Assembly: GCA_002364615.1 (NCBI GenBank)
Contig: DEYP01000030.1
Location: 39,589-103,588, forward strand
Reading direction: 5' to 3'
Length of the DNA: 64,000 bases
Source of the DNA: Arsukibacterium sp. UBA3155
Lineage (GTDB): Bacteria > Pseudomonadota > Gammaproteobacteria > Enterobacterales > Alteromonadaceae
The translations under genes and the position numbers were made by a program. The notes under the pieces were generated by a model. The model saw only the letters and a program-made list of their open reading frames with translations, was not told the DNA's origin and searched no databases. Below are positions 17,013 through 26,417 of this stretch, piece after piece. Position 1 is the stretch's first letter, and every line of letters begins with the position of its first letter.

Positions 17013-17139
17013 CTGAAAAAGATAAGCATTGTACGCAGTAAATGGTTAGACAGCACAGCCAACTCAACCCAACAGTGGCAAACAACACAAAAAAACTGAT
17101 TGGTTATTAACCAAGCTTGACGTAATTAATATTTAGAGG

Positions 17140-17153
17140 TAAAACGTTTAAGA
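17140..17153. promoter_or_regulatory. LacI-family operator, distal site before TonB receptor
   Basis: TAAAACGTTTAAGA is a near-copy of the perfect palindrome CTTAAACGTTTAAG found at 21023, centred on CG as LacI-family operators are. It lies about 200 bp before the TonB-dependent receptor. Confidence 0.55.
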
Positions 17154-17293
17154 CGGTCAAGGCGATTAAAATAACAGCTAACATCCATGGCGGATTAATA
17201 GCTAAAAAAAAGGCTTTCAGCTTATTAAGCTACAGGATTAAAACAAAAACAGAATAAGTGAGATGTTGGCCTGGCTGTAATTATACCCACAAA

Positions 17294-17307
17294 CTTAAAC
17301 GATTAAG
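17294..17307. promoter_or_regulatory. LacI-family operator, proximal site before TonB receptor
   Basis: CTTAAACGATTAAG differs from the perfect palindrome at 21023 by one base. It lies 44 bp before the TonB receptor start, a good position for repression. The rest of 17013-17350 holds no gene that I can support. Confidence 0.7.
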
Positions 17308-17350
17308 TAATATATAACGATACCAATTTGAATTGACGAGGGTAAAACAG

Positions 17351-19777
17351 ATGAAAACAAAAAATTTAAATCGTTCATGCCTGGCGCTTGCTGTAAGCCT
17401 GGCAATAGGCTCTGCTACTGTAAACGCACAGGAAACAACTACTGAAAATGACGTTACAGCGACAGAATCCAGCACAACGTCAGGCCTTGGTTTTGAACGT
17501 ATTGTCGTTACCGGGGCTGTTTCACGTAATCAGTCAGTTATGCAATCAAGTGTCTCAGTCAGCACCCTGACATTTGAAGATATCGATGTAACGAGCCCTC
17601 GCTCTACAGCAGAAATTTTCCGAATGTTACCCGGAGTAAGAAGTGAGTCTACCGGTGGTGAAGGCAATGCAAACATTGCTGTACGCGGCTTACCGGTTGC
17701 TGCAGGCGGTGCGAAGTTTTTAACGTTACAGGAAGATGGTTTACCAGTACTGCAGTTTGGTGATATTGCTTTTGGTAACGCAGATATTTTTGTCCGGGCA
17801 GATTCAACCATGGCCAGATTAGACGTCATTCGTGGCGGTTCAGCCAGCACCGCCGCAAGCAACTCACCGGGTGGTATTATCAACTTCATCAGCAAAACCG
17901 GCGAACACCAGGGCGGCAGCATCGCTGTTACGTCAGGCATAAACTACGACCAGTTCAGAACTGATTTTGAGTTCGGTGGTGACATTAACAATGACATGCG
18001 TTTTCATTTTGGTGGTTTTGTTCGTCAGGGTGAAGGTGTTCGTGACCCAGGCTATCAGGGTGAGCGCGGCTATCAAATCAAAGCCAATGTGACAAAAGAA
18101 TTTAACACGGGCTACGTAAGAGTTTATGCCAAACATTTAAATGATCGCGCCGCCAGTTATATGCCAATGCCAATGTATTCCGATGGCAGCTCAGTGCCAG
18201 GCTACGATGCACAAAAGGACACTTTGCAATCGGTCTATTTAAGCCAAACTGTGCGATTAAACGGTGATAATCAGATCTCCCGCGGTGATGTACGCGACGG
18301 CATGAATCCGAAAGTTGACAGTTTTGGGGTTGAAGCCCAATTTGATTTAGACGAAAACTGGACCTTAGACAATCGCTTCAGAATTAGTGACATCAGCGGT
18401 AATTTTATTACGCTGTTTCCTGCTGAAGTTGGCAACGCACAGGATATTGCCAACAGTATTACTGGCGATAACGCGACGCTCACTTATGCTGTTGGCCCTC
18501 AGGCTGGCCAGGAATACACTGAAGCGGATGCCATGCGGATCCATACCTTTGATGTTGAAATCAATGACTTTGGCTCTATAGTAAATGATTTGAAATTGGC
18601 GAGAAGTTTTGGCGACGTAGATGTCACTTTTGGCTACTACATGGCAGATCAGACTATCAGTATGTCATGGCTATGGAACTCTTACCTGATGGCCTTAAAA
18701 GGAGATAATGCAGAACTGTTAAACGTTAACGCCGCGGATGGAACTGCGTTTTCAGAACAAGGGCAGCTGGCATATGGCGTTCCGTTCTGGGGAAACTGCT
18801 GCCAACGTAACTACGACACCCAATACAGTACGAAAGCCCCTTATATTAATGTGGGCTGGGCCTCTGGTGACTGGTCACTTGATGCCAGTGTAAGGCGGGA
18901 TAATGGCAAAGCAACGGGCACCTATGCCGGCGCTTCACAAAGCAGCCGGGATATGAACAATGATGGCGTTATCAGTCAAATTGAGCAAAGTGTATCTGGT
19001 ATTGATTTAGCAAACCCGCAACTGGTCAATTACAGTTGGGGCTATAATTCGTACTCTGCTGGCGCTAATTACCAGTTCAATCGCGACTGGGCAATGTTTG
19101 GCCGGATCAGTAAAGGCGCCCGCGCTAATGCCGACCGCCTGCTATTTGGTAAAGTTAATGCTGATGGCTCAGTGGCTCGTGAAGACGCAATTGACGAAGT
19201 AAAACAATATGAAATTGGTAGCAAAAGCCGCCATGGCAATCTTAATCTATTTGCTACCTTGTTTTTCGCTGAAACTGATGAGCAAAACTTTGAAGCAACG
19301 ACACAACTCTTTTTTGACCGGGTTTACAAGGCTAAAGGTATAGAACTGGAAAGTAGCTACCGGATAGGTGACTTTGACTTTCGTGGTTCAGTAACGTTTA
19401 CTGATGCGGAGATCAGCAGTGACGCATTAAATCCTGATGTCGTTGGCAACACGCCTCGCCGCCAGGCAGATATGATCTACAATTTACTGGCACGTTATAC
19501 CATGGATAATGCGCAGATAGGCGTTAGTCTGGTGGGCACAACTGATTCCTATGCTCAGGATAATAATGATCTGAAATTCAGTGGCTATACTCAAATTAAT
19601 GCTTTTGCAAATTATGAACTTGCCGAAAACCTGACACTCTCGCTGAACGTCAATAACCTGTTTGATACCATTGGAATTACCGAAGCTGAACAGGGTAGCG
19701 TTCCGGACAATGGGATTATTACCGCGCGGACTATTAATGGTCGTACCGCTTCTTTAGGCTTGCGTTATCAGTTTTAA
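17351..19777 (+). CDS. TonB-dependent outer membrane receptor, probable sucrose uptake
   Basis: An 808-residue protein: signal peptide (residues 1-26, cut after VNA), a plug domain beginning ERIVVTGAVSRN with RMLPGVRSES, IAVRGLPV and RLDVIRGGSAST-A-NSPGGIINF, then a long beta-barrel ending in RTASLGLRYQF with the aromatic C-terminal residue typical of outer membrane proteins. TonB receptors import substrates above porin size or at low concentration. Sucrose as substrate is inferred from the clustered LacI regulator, transporter, amylosucrase and fructokinase and from the shared operators. GAGGG lies before the ATG at 17351. A rho-independent terminator follows. Confidence 0.9.
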   Translation: MKTKNLNRSCLALAVSLAIGSATVNAQETTTENDVTATESSTTSGLGFERIVVTGAVSRNQSVMQSSVSVSTLTFEDIDVTSPRSTAEIFRMLPGVRSESTGGEGNANIAVRGLPVAAGGAKFLTLQEDGLPVLQFGDIAFGNADIFVRADSTMARLDVIRGGSASTAASNSPGGIINFISKTGEHQGGSIAVTSGINYDQFRTDFEFGGDINNDMRFHFGGFVRQGEGVRDPGYQGERGYQIKANVTKEFNTGYVRVYAKHLNDRAASYMPMPMYSDGSSVPGYDAQKDTLQSVYLSQTVRLNGDNQISRGDVRDGMNPKVDSFGVEAQFDLDENWTLDNRFRISDISGNFITLFPAEVGNAQDIANSITGDNATLTYAVGPQAGQEYTEADAMRIHTFDVEINDFGSIVNDLKLARSFGDVDVTFGYYMADQTISMSWLWNSYLMALKGDNAELLNVNAADGTAFSEQGQLAYGVPFWGNCCQRNYDTQYSTKAPYINVGWASGDWSLDASVRRDNGKATGTYAGASQSSRDMNNDGVISQIEQSVSGIDLANPQLVNYSWGYNSYSAGANYQFNRDWAMFGRISKGARANADRLLFGKVNADGSVAREDAIDEVKQYEIGSKSRHGNLNLFATLFFAETDEQNFEATTQLFFDRVYKAKGIELESSYRIGDFDFRGSVTFTDAEISSDALNPDVVGNTPRRQADMIYNLLARYTMDNAQIGVSLVGTTDSYAQDNNDLKFSGYTQINAFANYELAENLTLSLNVNNLFDTIGITEAEQGSVPDNGIITARTINGRTASLGLRYQF

Positions 19778-19797
19778 CAAAGATTGCTAACAAATAT

Positions 19798-19830
19798 AAA
19801 GCGGTTGCAAAGGCAGCCGCTTTTGTTTTT
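19798..19830 (+). terminator. rho-independent terminator after the TonB receptor
   Basis: Stem AAAGCGGTTGC / GCAGCCGCTTT (one G-U pair), loop AAAG, followed by TTTTGTTTTT. Placed 20 bp after the stop codon. Confidence 0.85.
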
Positions 19831-19861
19831 GTGGGCATTTAACTCATTTTCGCACAATAAA

Positions 19862-19876
19862 ACTTAACGTTTAAGA
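19862..19876. promoter_or_regulatory. LacI-family operator before the regulator gene
   Basis: CTTAACGTTTAAG (19863-19875) keeps both half-sites but is one base shorter than the perfect site at 21023. Its position 64 bp before the lacI-family gene suggests autoregulation. Confidence 0.5.
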
Positions 19877-19938
19877 ACATCTGTAATACAGTGCTGCCGG
19901 AACTACTTTACACTTTTCGCATAAGGATCAGCTACTAA

Positions 19939-20964
19939 ATGGCCAATGTTACGCTTAAATCATTAGCAAAACACCTTGGCGTGTCGATTGCTACCGTTTC
20001 CAATGCTTTTAACCGCCCTGACCAACTATCAGCTGATTTAAGGCGTCATATATTAAAAGAGAGTGAGAAACTCGGCTTTACAGGCCCGAATGCTACGGCG
20101 CGAAGTCTTCGGACGGGTCGTTCAGATATGATAGCAATTTTATTGTCAGACACCCTTGAGTATTCCGTCAGTGATCCTGTAGCAAATCAGCTGATTAAAG
20201 GTATTGCTGAGGTGTTACAGCAACAAGGCAAAGATATGCTGTTATTGTCGGGTAGCAAAGCGGTGCACAGCACAGCTGAAGCGCTTCCTGACGGTTTCAT
20301 TATTTATGGCAGTCCTAAAAATCACGAACAGCTGGAGCGGGTCATACAAAGTGGCAAGCCGGTGATTAGTGTCGATTGCAACCTGGCTGGTATTGGCTCA
20401 GTTAATATCGACAACTACCGCTATGCTTACGATATTGCCCACTACGCCCTGCAGCAGCAACCTGGCAAGGTGGCAGTACTGGGCTTGCGTTTACTTGATT
20501 CTAACCGGGTATGTCGCATGCAAAGCCACGAGCTCTACGATCAAAATGAAGCCATCTCCCGTCGTCGACTTGATGGCTATCTGGCGGCGGTGACTGATTT
20601 AAAACGTGAAATTAGTGCAGATCAAATCTGGCATATTCCGGTTAATAACCATCACTATGCAGAAATTGCTGCCCGTGAAGCGCTGACACAACACCCGAGA
20701 CCAACTTTGTTGTTGTGCATGAGCGATCGGATTGCACTTGGTACAATGAGTGTAGCAAGGCAACTTGGCTTAAAAATTCCGGAAGATGTTAAGTTGGTTG
20801 GTTTCGATGGTATTGAAGAAGCCGAGCGAGCTTATCCTACCCTGACAACTATCGCTCAGCATAGCGATGAAAAAGGCCGCACAGCAGCCAGCATGCTACT
20901 GGCCGGTGATGTGCAGCAGGACATATTGCTGGAGTGTGAATTAAGGCTGCGTGCCAGCTGCTAA
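19939..20964 (+). CDS. scrR: LacI-family transcriptional regulator of sucrose use
   Basis: A 341-residue protein with the classical N-terminal LacI DNA-binding domain (VTLKSLAKHLGVSIATVSNA, then FNRPDQLSADLR and the hinge-helix region ATARSLRTGRS) and a periplasmic-binding-protein-like effector domain ending in VKLVGFDGIEEAERAYP and TTIAQHSDEKG. It should repress the locus and release DNA on binding a sugar. The operators near 17.14, 17.29, 19.86, 21.02 and 24.58 kb are its probable targets. The symbol is assigned by context; ligand (sucrose or a derivative) is inferred. AAGGA precedes the ATG. Confidence 0.88.
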   Translation: MANVTLKSLAKHLGVSIATVSNAFNRPDQLSADLRRHILKESEKLGFTGPNATARSLRTGRSDMIAILLSDTLEYSVSDPVANQLIKGIAEVLQQQGKDMLLLSGSKAVHSTAEALPDGFIIYGSPKNHEQLERVIQSGKPVISVDCNLAGIGSVNIDNYRYAYDIAHYALQQQPGKVAVLGLRLLDSNRVCRMQSHELYDQNEAISRRRLDGYLAAVTDLKREISADQIWHIPVNNHHYAEIAAREALTQHPRPTLLLCMSDRIALGTMSVARQLGLKIPEDVKLVGFDGIEEAERAYPTLTTIAQHSDEKGRTAASMLLAGDVQQDILLECELRLRASC

Positions 20965-21022
20965 CAGCCTAAACTGATTAATCCGCAACTTTTGTGTTCA
21001 TTTTTCGAACTCCGGCTTGATA

Positions 21023-21036
21023 CTTAAACGTTTAAG
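21023..21036. promoter_or_regulatory. LacI-family operator, perfect palindrome, before the MFS gene
   Basis: CTTAAACGTTTAAG is a perfect 14-bp palindrome with central CG. It is the best site of the five in the locus and lies 140 bp before the transporter gene. Confidence 0.75.
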
Positions 21037-21176
21037 GTGTAATTTCAAGTATGGCTTTAGCGAGCCTGGAAAACCAATAAATCAAAAGCCACCATACAGT
21101 GGTAGCCAGAAAACAATAACACTACTGGCATTATAAAACTGACAGGCAAAATGCCTGCATAAGACAGGGTAATAAC

Positions 21177-22403
21177 ATGCAACACAAACCAGTAATTACC
21201 ACGGCTGTGGTGACCGAGCATACCTATACCCAGGTAAAGTGGATGACTTGCCTGATGTTCTTTGTTTTCGCTATGACCACTGATGCCGTAGGGGTGATTA
21301 TACCGGAAGTGGTCAAACAATTTGATCTGAGCCTGACCCAGGCCGCAGCGTTTCACTACGTGCCAATGATCTTTATTGGATTATCTGGCTTATTTCTAGG
21401 GCAACTGGCAGATCAACTTGGGCGCAAAAAGATCATTTTATTTGGCCTGTTTATTTACACACTTGCCTGCTTCGCTTTTGCGCTTAACCAAAGTTTTTAC
21501 TTTTATATGCTGCTGCTCGGCTTATGCGGCCTAAGCATCGGTTTATTTAAAACCGGTGCCCTGGCTTTAATTGGTGATATCAGCCCCAACCCCCTTAGCC
21601 ACACCCGTTTAATGAACCGGGTCGAAGGTTTTTTTGGACTGGGTGCTATTGTTGGCCCGGCACTGGTCGCCGTCCTGCTGATGCTGGATATGGCATGGGA
21701 GCAACTGTATCTGGTTGCAGGTTTGATTTGCGCGATTTTACTGATTATCGCCTGGCGCATGGACTACCCTGCTTATGTCACCCAGCCAAAAACGTCTATC
21801 TGGCACTGTCTGAAACTGGTTAAAAACCCTTATGCGCTTGGCTTTTCGCTGGCAATAGCCTGCTATGTAGCCACTGAAGTGGCGGTGTTTGTCTGGCTAC
21901 CCACCCTGCTACAACAATACGAAGGTCAATACACTTTACTGGCAGCCCATGCCATCACAGTATTTTTTATCTTACGCACCACGGGTCGGTTTTTAGCCGA
22001 ATGGTTATTAACCCGCTTTAGCTGGACCATTTTGCTAGCCTGGTTCAGTACTGCCATTGCGTTTTGTTTTGTTTTAAGTATGAGCCAGGGTGTTGCCTGG
22101 GCATTGTGGCTGATGCCACTCTCGGGCTTATTTATGTCAATGATGTATCCAACTCTTAATTCTAAAGGCATTAGTTGTTTTCCCCGACATCAACACGGAG
22201 CGGCGGCAGGTTTAATTTTAGCTTTTACCGCATTGGCCGCAGCTGTTGGGCCATTAATGATGGGCATTGTTGGTGATATTTTTGGCGATGTCCGCTACGG
22301 GTTTTACCTGGCAACGGGCTTTGCCGTTATTATGAGCATCGGCTTATGGTGGAATCACCTGAAAAACCCTGCGGAGCAACAACTGCAGAGAATGTCACAC
22401 TAA
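21177..22403 (+). CDS. MFS transporter, probable sucrose permease
   Basis: A 408-residue inner-membrane protein with about twelve hydrophobic segments. The loop between segments 2 and 3 has GQLADQLGRKKIILFG, the major facilitator signature, and NRVEGFFGLGAIVGP resembles motif C. Position between the LacI regulator and amylosucrase, with a perfect operator upstream, points to import of sucrose from the periplasm after TonB-receptor uptake. Sequence alone does not fix the substrate. AGGG lies before the ATG. Confidence 0.85.
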   Translation: MQHKPVITTAVVTEHTYTQVKWMTCLMFFVFAMTTDAVGVIIPEVVKQFDLSLTQAAAFHYVPMIFIGLSGLFLGQLADQLGRKKIILFGLFIYTLACFAFALNQSFYFYMLLLGLCGLSIGLFKTGALALIGDISPNPLSHTRLMNRVEGFFGLGAIVGPALVAVLLMLDMAWEQLYLVAGLICAILLIIAWRMDYPAYVTQPKTSIWHCLKLVKNPYALGFSLAIACYVATEVAVFVWLPTLLQQYEGQYTLLAAHAITVFFILRTTGRFLAEWLLTRFSWTILLAWFSTAIAFCFVLSMSQGVAWALWLMPLSGLFMSMMYPTLNSKGISCFPRHQHGAAAGLILAFTALAAAVGPLMMGIVGDIFGDVRYGFYLATGFAVIMSIGLWWNHLKNPAEQQLQRMSH

Positions 22404-22435
22404 TTTGTTTTATAAAGCGGTTTCTTTCCTTTTCT

Positions 22436-22460
22436 GCCCCGTACAACGGGGCTTCTTTTT
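22436..22460 (+). terminator. rho-independent terminator after the MFS gene
   Basis: Stem GCCCCGT / ACGGGGC with loop ACA, followed by TTCTTTTTGCTTTT. Confidence 0.88.
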
Positions 22461-22487
22461 GCTTTTGCTAACGTTATTTTCTTAACA

Positions 22488-22525
22488 ACAAAAAAAGCCG
22501 GCCGGTAGTTTTACTACAGGCCGGC
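22488..22525 (-). terminator. rho-independent terminator after amylosucrase
   Basis: On the minus strand a 13-bp stem (GCCGGCCTGTAGT / ACTACCGGCCGGC, one mismatch, 3-nt loop) is followed by TTTTTTT. It ends the amylosucrase transcript. Confidence 0.88.
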
Positions 22526-22544
22526 GTGAACTGCTTATGTAAAT

Positions 22545-24485
22545 TTAACTAATTGCGCTTAACCACAGCACTTGGTAAGGCTTTAACATCATACTTTGGC
22601 TGTCAAACCGCTGCCCGGTTAATTCGTCACGCCATTTTCCTGCTGTTAATCCGGTATACAGCTGGTCTGATTCACTAAAATTTACCACACAATGTAAAGC
22701 TTGCATGTCAGCTTGTCGCTGATAGACAAACACATGTGGATTGCCACTTGCTAAGATTTCTGTGCTGCCCGGCCCTAACACGGCTAACCCGGCCCTCACG
22801 TTAAACAGATGCTGTAACTGCTGATAAATACGTCCGGATAAACTTGCAGGGTCTTTTGCTGTTAACAGCTGCTGTTCCGACACTTTAACCCGGTTTACCC
22901 AGCGGCTATCATCCTGTTTCGCTGGATCTTGCTGGTAGCTGTAGTCATTTAGCAAGCCTAACTCATCACCCATATAGAGTAACGGTAAGCCGCCAATACT
23001 TAAAATAACACTGTTTAAAATAAAAATTCTAGCCAGTGCTTGCTGAAGCTGACGCTGTTTTTGTGTTTCATCCGCATTTTGTAGTGCCTGCTCTACCCCG
23101 GTAAGCGACGCCAGCATGCCAGCGACACGACAATCCCCCGTAACAGGGTTTTGCTGAAATGGCACGCCAGTGGCAAAACTTCCGCTAAATTGACCGGTGT
23201 AAAACTGGTTTAAAAACTGGCGGTGATGCTCAGGATTAATACCCAGTTGCCAGGCCACATTGTCATCAAAGGTCCAGCCAATATCATCATGGCAACGAAT
23301 ATAATTTACCCAGCTGCAATGCGGGTCTATCGCAAAACGTCGCTGTAGTGATTCGGTTAATAGACGGGTTTTACGGGTTGCCAGGCTATTCCACAACAAC
23401 GCCATCAACAATGGGTTATATGATAGCTGGCATTCTTCGGGCGAAATGTATTTTACTACCTCATCCGGATGCACTATTGCTTCAGATTTAAATTGTAATG
23501 CCGGTGCAGCAATGCGGGCAACCGCATTAAATGCCTGAATTAACGTGTGAGCTTTTGGCAGGTTTTCACAACTTGTGCCAGCTTCTTTCCAGACAAACGC
23601 CAGAGCGTCTAACCTTAGTACCGCCGCGCCCTGATTGGCAAGAAATAACATTTCTTCGGCCATGGCATTGAATACTGCAGGATTGGCGTAATTTAAATCC
23701 CACTGAAAGCTGTTAAAAGTTGTCCAGACCCAGCGTTGAGCAAGGGGTTCAAATGTGAAACAGCCGCGGCGTATCTCAGGGAAAATTTCACGCAACCATG
23801 GTGAATACTGCTCGCGCTGCTGCTCGGTAAAAAAGAAATAAAACTGCTGGTAATCCGTATCACCTGCTTTGGCTTTTTGTGCCCAACGATGTTCATCAGA
23901 AGTATGGTTAAACACGAAATCAAGCACCGGCCGGATACCATTCTGATGCAGCTGCTGCATTAACTTAGCCAGCTCTGGCATGCTGCCAAGCGCAGGCATC
24001 GTTTTACGGTAATCAGACACAGCGTAACCACCATCGCTATTAGGCTCAGGTGCTTTAAATAAAGGCATCAGGTGCAGATAGTTAATGCCGGTTTGCTTTA
24101 AATAAGGAATACGAGCTGCCAGACCAGCAAAATTATCGGCAAATAAATCGACATAACAGGCAGAGCCCAAAGCGTGCTGATGTTTATGCCAATCTTGTGG
24201 TTCTTCATCCTCAAGGTGCAGATAATCAGGCCGTTGCGAAACAGACTTAGCCAATAACTTTAATAGCTGTTCAAGATAATAATAACTGTCAAAACGCTCG
24301 CCATAGAGGGGCAGATATAACTGCAATAACGCAGGTAAATGCTGTTTCAGGCGAGCCTGAAACAGCGGCCAGCGATCTTTCGCTATCGCTCTGAGTGACG
24401 AACTATATCGTTTAAGTATTTTGGCAGAAAAATCGGCCAGCTCAGCTGAGTCAAGTTGTAATTCTGATATGCTTTTCTGAACCAT
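22545..24485 (-). CDS. ams: amylosucrase (GH13 subfamily 4)
   Basis: A 646-residue alpha-amylase-superfamily enzyme close in length and motifs to Neisseria amylosucrase (about 636 aa). Region I is DFVFNHTSDEH, region II LRLDALAFVWKE (nucleophile Asp), region III FKSEAIVHPDE (acid/base Glu) and region IV NYIRCHDDIGW. TSCENLPKAH and TGDCRVAG are also typical of amylosucrase. It splits sucrose, transferring glucose to a growing alpha-1,4-glucan and releasing fructose, in the cytosol. The fructose is presumably taken by the divergent fructokinase. GAGG lies about 9 bases before the ATG at 24485; the longer frame upstream is less likely. Confidence 0.93.
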   Translation of the reverse strand: MVQKSISELQLDSAELADFSAKILKRYSSSLRAIAKDRWPLFQARLKQHLPALLQLYLPLYGERFDSYYYLEQLLKLLAKSVSQRPDYLHLEDEEPQDWHKHQHALGSACYVDLFADNFAGLAARIPYLKQTGINYLHLMPLFKAPEPNSDGGYAVSDYRKTMPALGSMPELAKLMQQLHQNGIRPVLDFVFNHTSDEHRWAQKAKAGDTDYQQFYFFFTEQQREQYSPWLREIFPEIRRGCFTFEPLAQRWVWTTFNSFQWDLNYANPAVFNAMAEEMLFLANQGAAVLRLDALAFVWKEAGTSCENLPKAHTLIQAFNAVARIAAPALQFKSEAIVHPDEVVKYISPEECQLSYNPLLMALLWNSLATRKTRLLTESLQRRFAIDPHCSWVNYIRCHDDIGWTFDDNVAWQLGINPEHHRQFLNQFYTGQFSGSFATGVPFQQNPVTGDCRVAGMLASLTGVEQALQNADETQKQRQLQQALARIFILNSVILSIGGLPLLYMGDELGLLNDYSYQQDPAKQDDSRWVNRVKVSEQQLLTAKDPASLSGRIYQQLQHLFNVRAGLAVLGPGSTEILASGNPHVFVYQRQADMQALHCVVNFSESDQLYTGLTAGKWRDELTGQRFDSQSMMLKPYQVLWLSAIS

Positions 24486-24576
24486 TTGTCTCATCCTCAC
24501 GCAATAACTAACCGCTATAGTTGCTTTATTTAAGCTTAAATGCAACATCTCAAAAAAAATATAGCTGTTTTTTTGC

Positions 24577-24590
24577 GCTTAACGTTTACT
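24577..24590. promoter_or_regulatory. LacI-family operator between amylosucrase and fructokinase
   Basis: GCTTAACGTTTACT matches the variant site before the regulator (CTTAACGTTTA). It lies in the 230-bp divergent region and could control both genes. Confidence 0.5.
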
Positions 24591-24715
24591 AATTACAAAC
24601 TATGACGTAGTGTTATCTTAATCATTTCAGAAAGCATCAACAAACTCTGATTTCTGATGTCCCTTTAACAAAGGTTCCCAGATAATTGATAAGAGTAAAG
24701 GTTAGAGGGGCAGGC

Positions 24716-25663
24716 ATGTCATTACCCGTATATTGTTTTGGCGAAGTGTTGATCGACTTCTTACAAGACCCGCAACAACCAGGTTTATTTCGTCGTTTTG
24801 CTGGCGGCGCGCCAGCGAATGTTGCGGTTGCCGTTGCCAAGCTGGGCGGTGAAGGACGTTTTGTAGGTATGCTTGGTGCTGATATGTTTGGTGAGTTTTT
24901 GCTTTCAGAGCTTAGCCATTACGGCGTAAATTGCCATGCCTGTGCAACTACCAGCGACGCAAAAACAGCGCTGGCCTTTGTTGCATTAAACGAGGAAGGA
25001 GATAGAAGTTTCTCATTTTATCGGCCACCGGCTGCAGACTTACTTTATACCATGGCGCATCTACCAGACGGTTTTTGGCAAACCCCGGCAATTCTTCATT
25101 TATGCTCAAACAGTTTGACAGATAGCGCAATTGCGGACACTAGTTTTGCAATGGTTGAGCAAGCGCATAAGCATGGCTGGTTGGTGTCGGTCGATGCCAA
25201 CTTACGCCATAATCTGTGGGCAAGTAGCCAGGCAGATATTAGTTTGGTAACGAAGTTACTGGAACAGGCCGATATCGTTAAGCTTAGTGATGACGAACTG
25301 AATTACCTTGCTCAGCAGCAGGAAGCGAAAACCTGGCTTGAACAATTACAGGCTAATCGTAATAGTTGGTTAGTGGTTACTGCTGGTAGTAATGCAGTAA
25401 ATAGCTATGCAGCACATCAATTCAGTTTACCTGTTGCTGCAGTTAAGGTGGTTGATACCACAGCTGCCGGAGATGCTTTCGTTGGTGCCTGGCTTTATCA
25501 GCTTAGTCAGCACTTATCTGAGCACAGCTGGTCTTCACTATTGCAAGACAATATCAAACAAAAACTGATACTTAGCAAAGCGATTAAAGCAGGTTCGCTG
25601 ACCTGCCAACACTTCGGCGCTTTTACCGCCTTGCCAACGCGATATAAGTGGGAGTCTGAATAA
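24716..25663 (+). CDS. scrK: fructokinase (PfkB family)
   Basis: A 315-residue cytosolic kinase beginning SLPVYCFGEVLIDFLQD. It shows the PfkB N-terminal signature FAGGAPANVAVAVAKLGG and the C-terminal signature VDTTAAGDAFVGAWLYQL, with the catalytic Asp in GD and the anion hole AAG. Fructokinases of this family phosphorylate fructose at C6. Placement divergent from amylosucrase gives a clear pathway: sucrose to glucan plus fructose, then fructose-6-phosphate. AGAGGGG lies before the ATG at 24716, which is preferred over a TTG ten codons upstream. Confidence 0.92.
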   Translation: MSLPVYCFGEVLIDFLQDPQQPGLFRRFAGGAPANVAVAVAKLGGEGRFVGMLGADMFGEFLLSELSHYGVNCHACATTSDAKTALAFVALNEEGDRSFSFYRPPAADLLYTMAHLPDGFWQTPAILHLCSNSLTDSAIADTSFAMVEQAHKHGWLVSVDANLRHNLWASSQADISLVTKLLEQADIVKLSDDELNYLAQQQEAKTWLEQLQANRNSWLVVTAGSNAVNSYAAHQFSLPVAAVKVVDTTAAGDAFVGAWLYQLSQHLSEHSWSSLLQDNIKQKLILSKAIKAGSLTCQHFGAFTALPTRYKWESE

Positions 25664-25739
25664 TATTTTATGACCCATACATTCTGCATTGTGAGGAATT
25701 ATTTATCGGATAGCGTTTAGTAGAATGGCTTACTGCAAA

Positions 25740-26168
25740 TTATTTCCGCTCACTCCAGTTACGCTGCATCTCAAAAAATAAAAATGATGCGGTCCAGGTG
25801 ATCAACACCAGGCCGGTTAGTGATTCAATGCCGGTTAAATACCGCAGCTCACCCAAAGGCGCAATATCGCCAAAACCAACGGTGCTGTACACGGTAAACG
25901 AAAAATAGACACAATCCATCAGGCTGCCATCAAAGTTGCCAGTGAGCTCACCCCAGCCAGCGGCCCGGTGCATCAGATAATACGCCAGCGCAAATACCCA
26001 TATTTCAATAGCGTGGGCAATCAGCGCCCCGAACACCCCCACCACAATCCGATAGCGGTGTTTGATGTTCAGGCTGGGAATAAGCCGGGTCAGCCGGTAC
26101 AAAAACTCGTAATGAATAAGCACCACAATGGCGACAACCACGCTGTTTAACAGCCACACTGAAATCAT
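25740..26168 (-). CDS. two-TM potassium channel-type protein
   Basis: A 142-residue membrane protein. A pore loop with the selectivity filter TVGFGD (STVGFGDIAPLGELR) is preceded by FSFTVY and followed by a final membrane helix (SLTGLVLITWTASFLFF). Two further hydrophobic segments lie upstream. The filter belongs to the Ion_trans_2 (KcsA-like) family and implies K+ selectivity. AGGGG lies before the ATG at 26168, nine codons inside the longest frame. It is transcribed divergently from katG. Confidence 0.85.
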   Translation of the reverse strand: MISVWLLNSVVVAIVVLIHYEFLYRLTRLIPSLNIKHRYRIVVGVFGALIAHAIEIWVFALAYYLMHRAAGWGELTGNFDGSLMDCVYFSFTVYSTVGFGDIAPLGELRYLTGIESLTGLVLITWTASFLFFEMQRNWSERK

Positions 26169-26417
26169 GTATTGCCCCTGGGTAAAATTAAACAAACACG
26201 GCTAGCAACATACACCACCCTCATACCGAACCGCACCTTAAATCGTTTTTATAGTTCAGGGCAATCAGTTTATTTCACATAAAACCATTAGGAACTTACT
26301 ATACTCTGTTCATTGTTGTGCAGCGCCCACCGTTTTAGCAAGGTAGTTCCGGTGATTAGCCGCAAACAACGCGCGACTGGATATAACAACCATAGATAAC
26401 TTTAAAGGACGCGAGTA

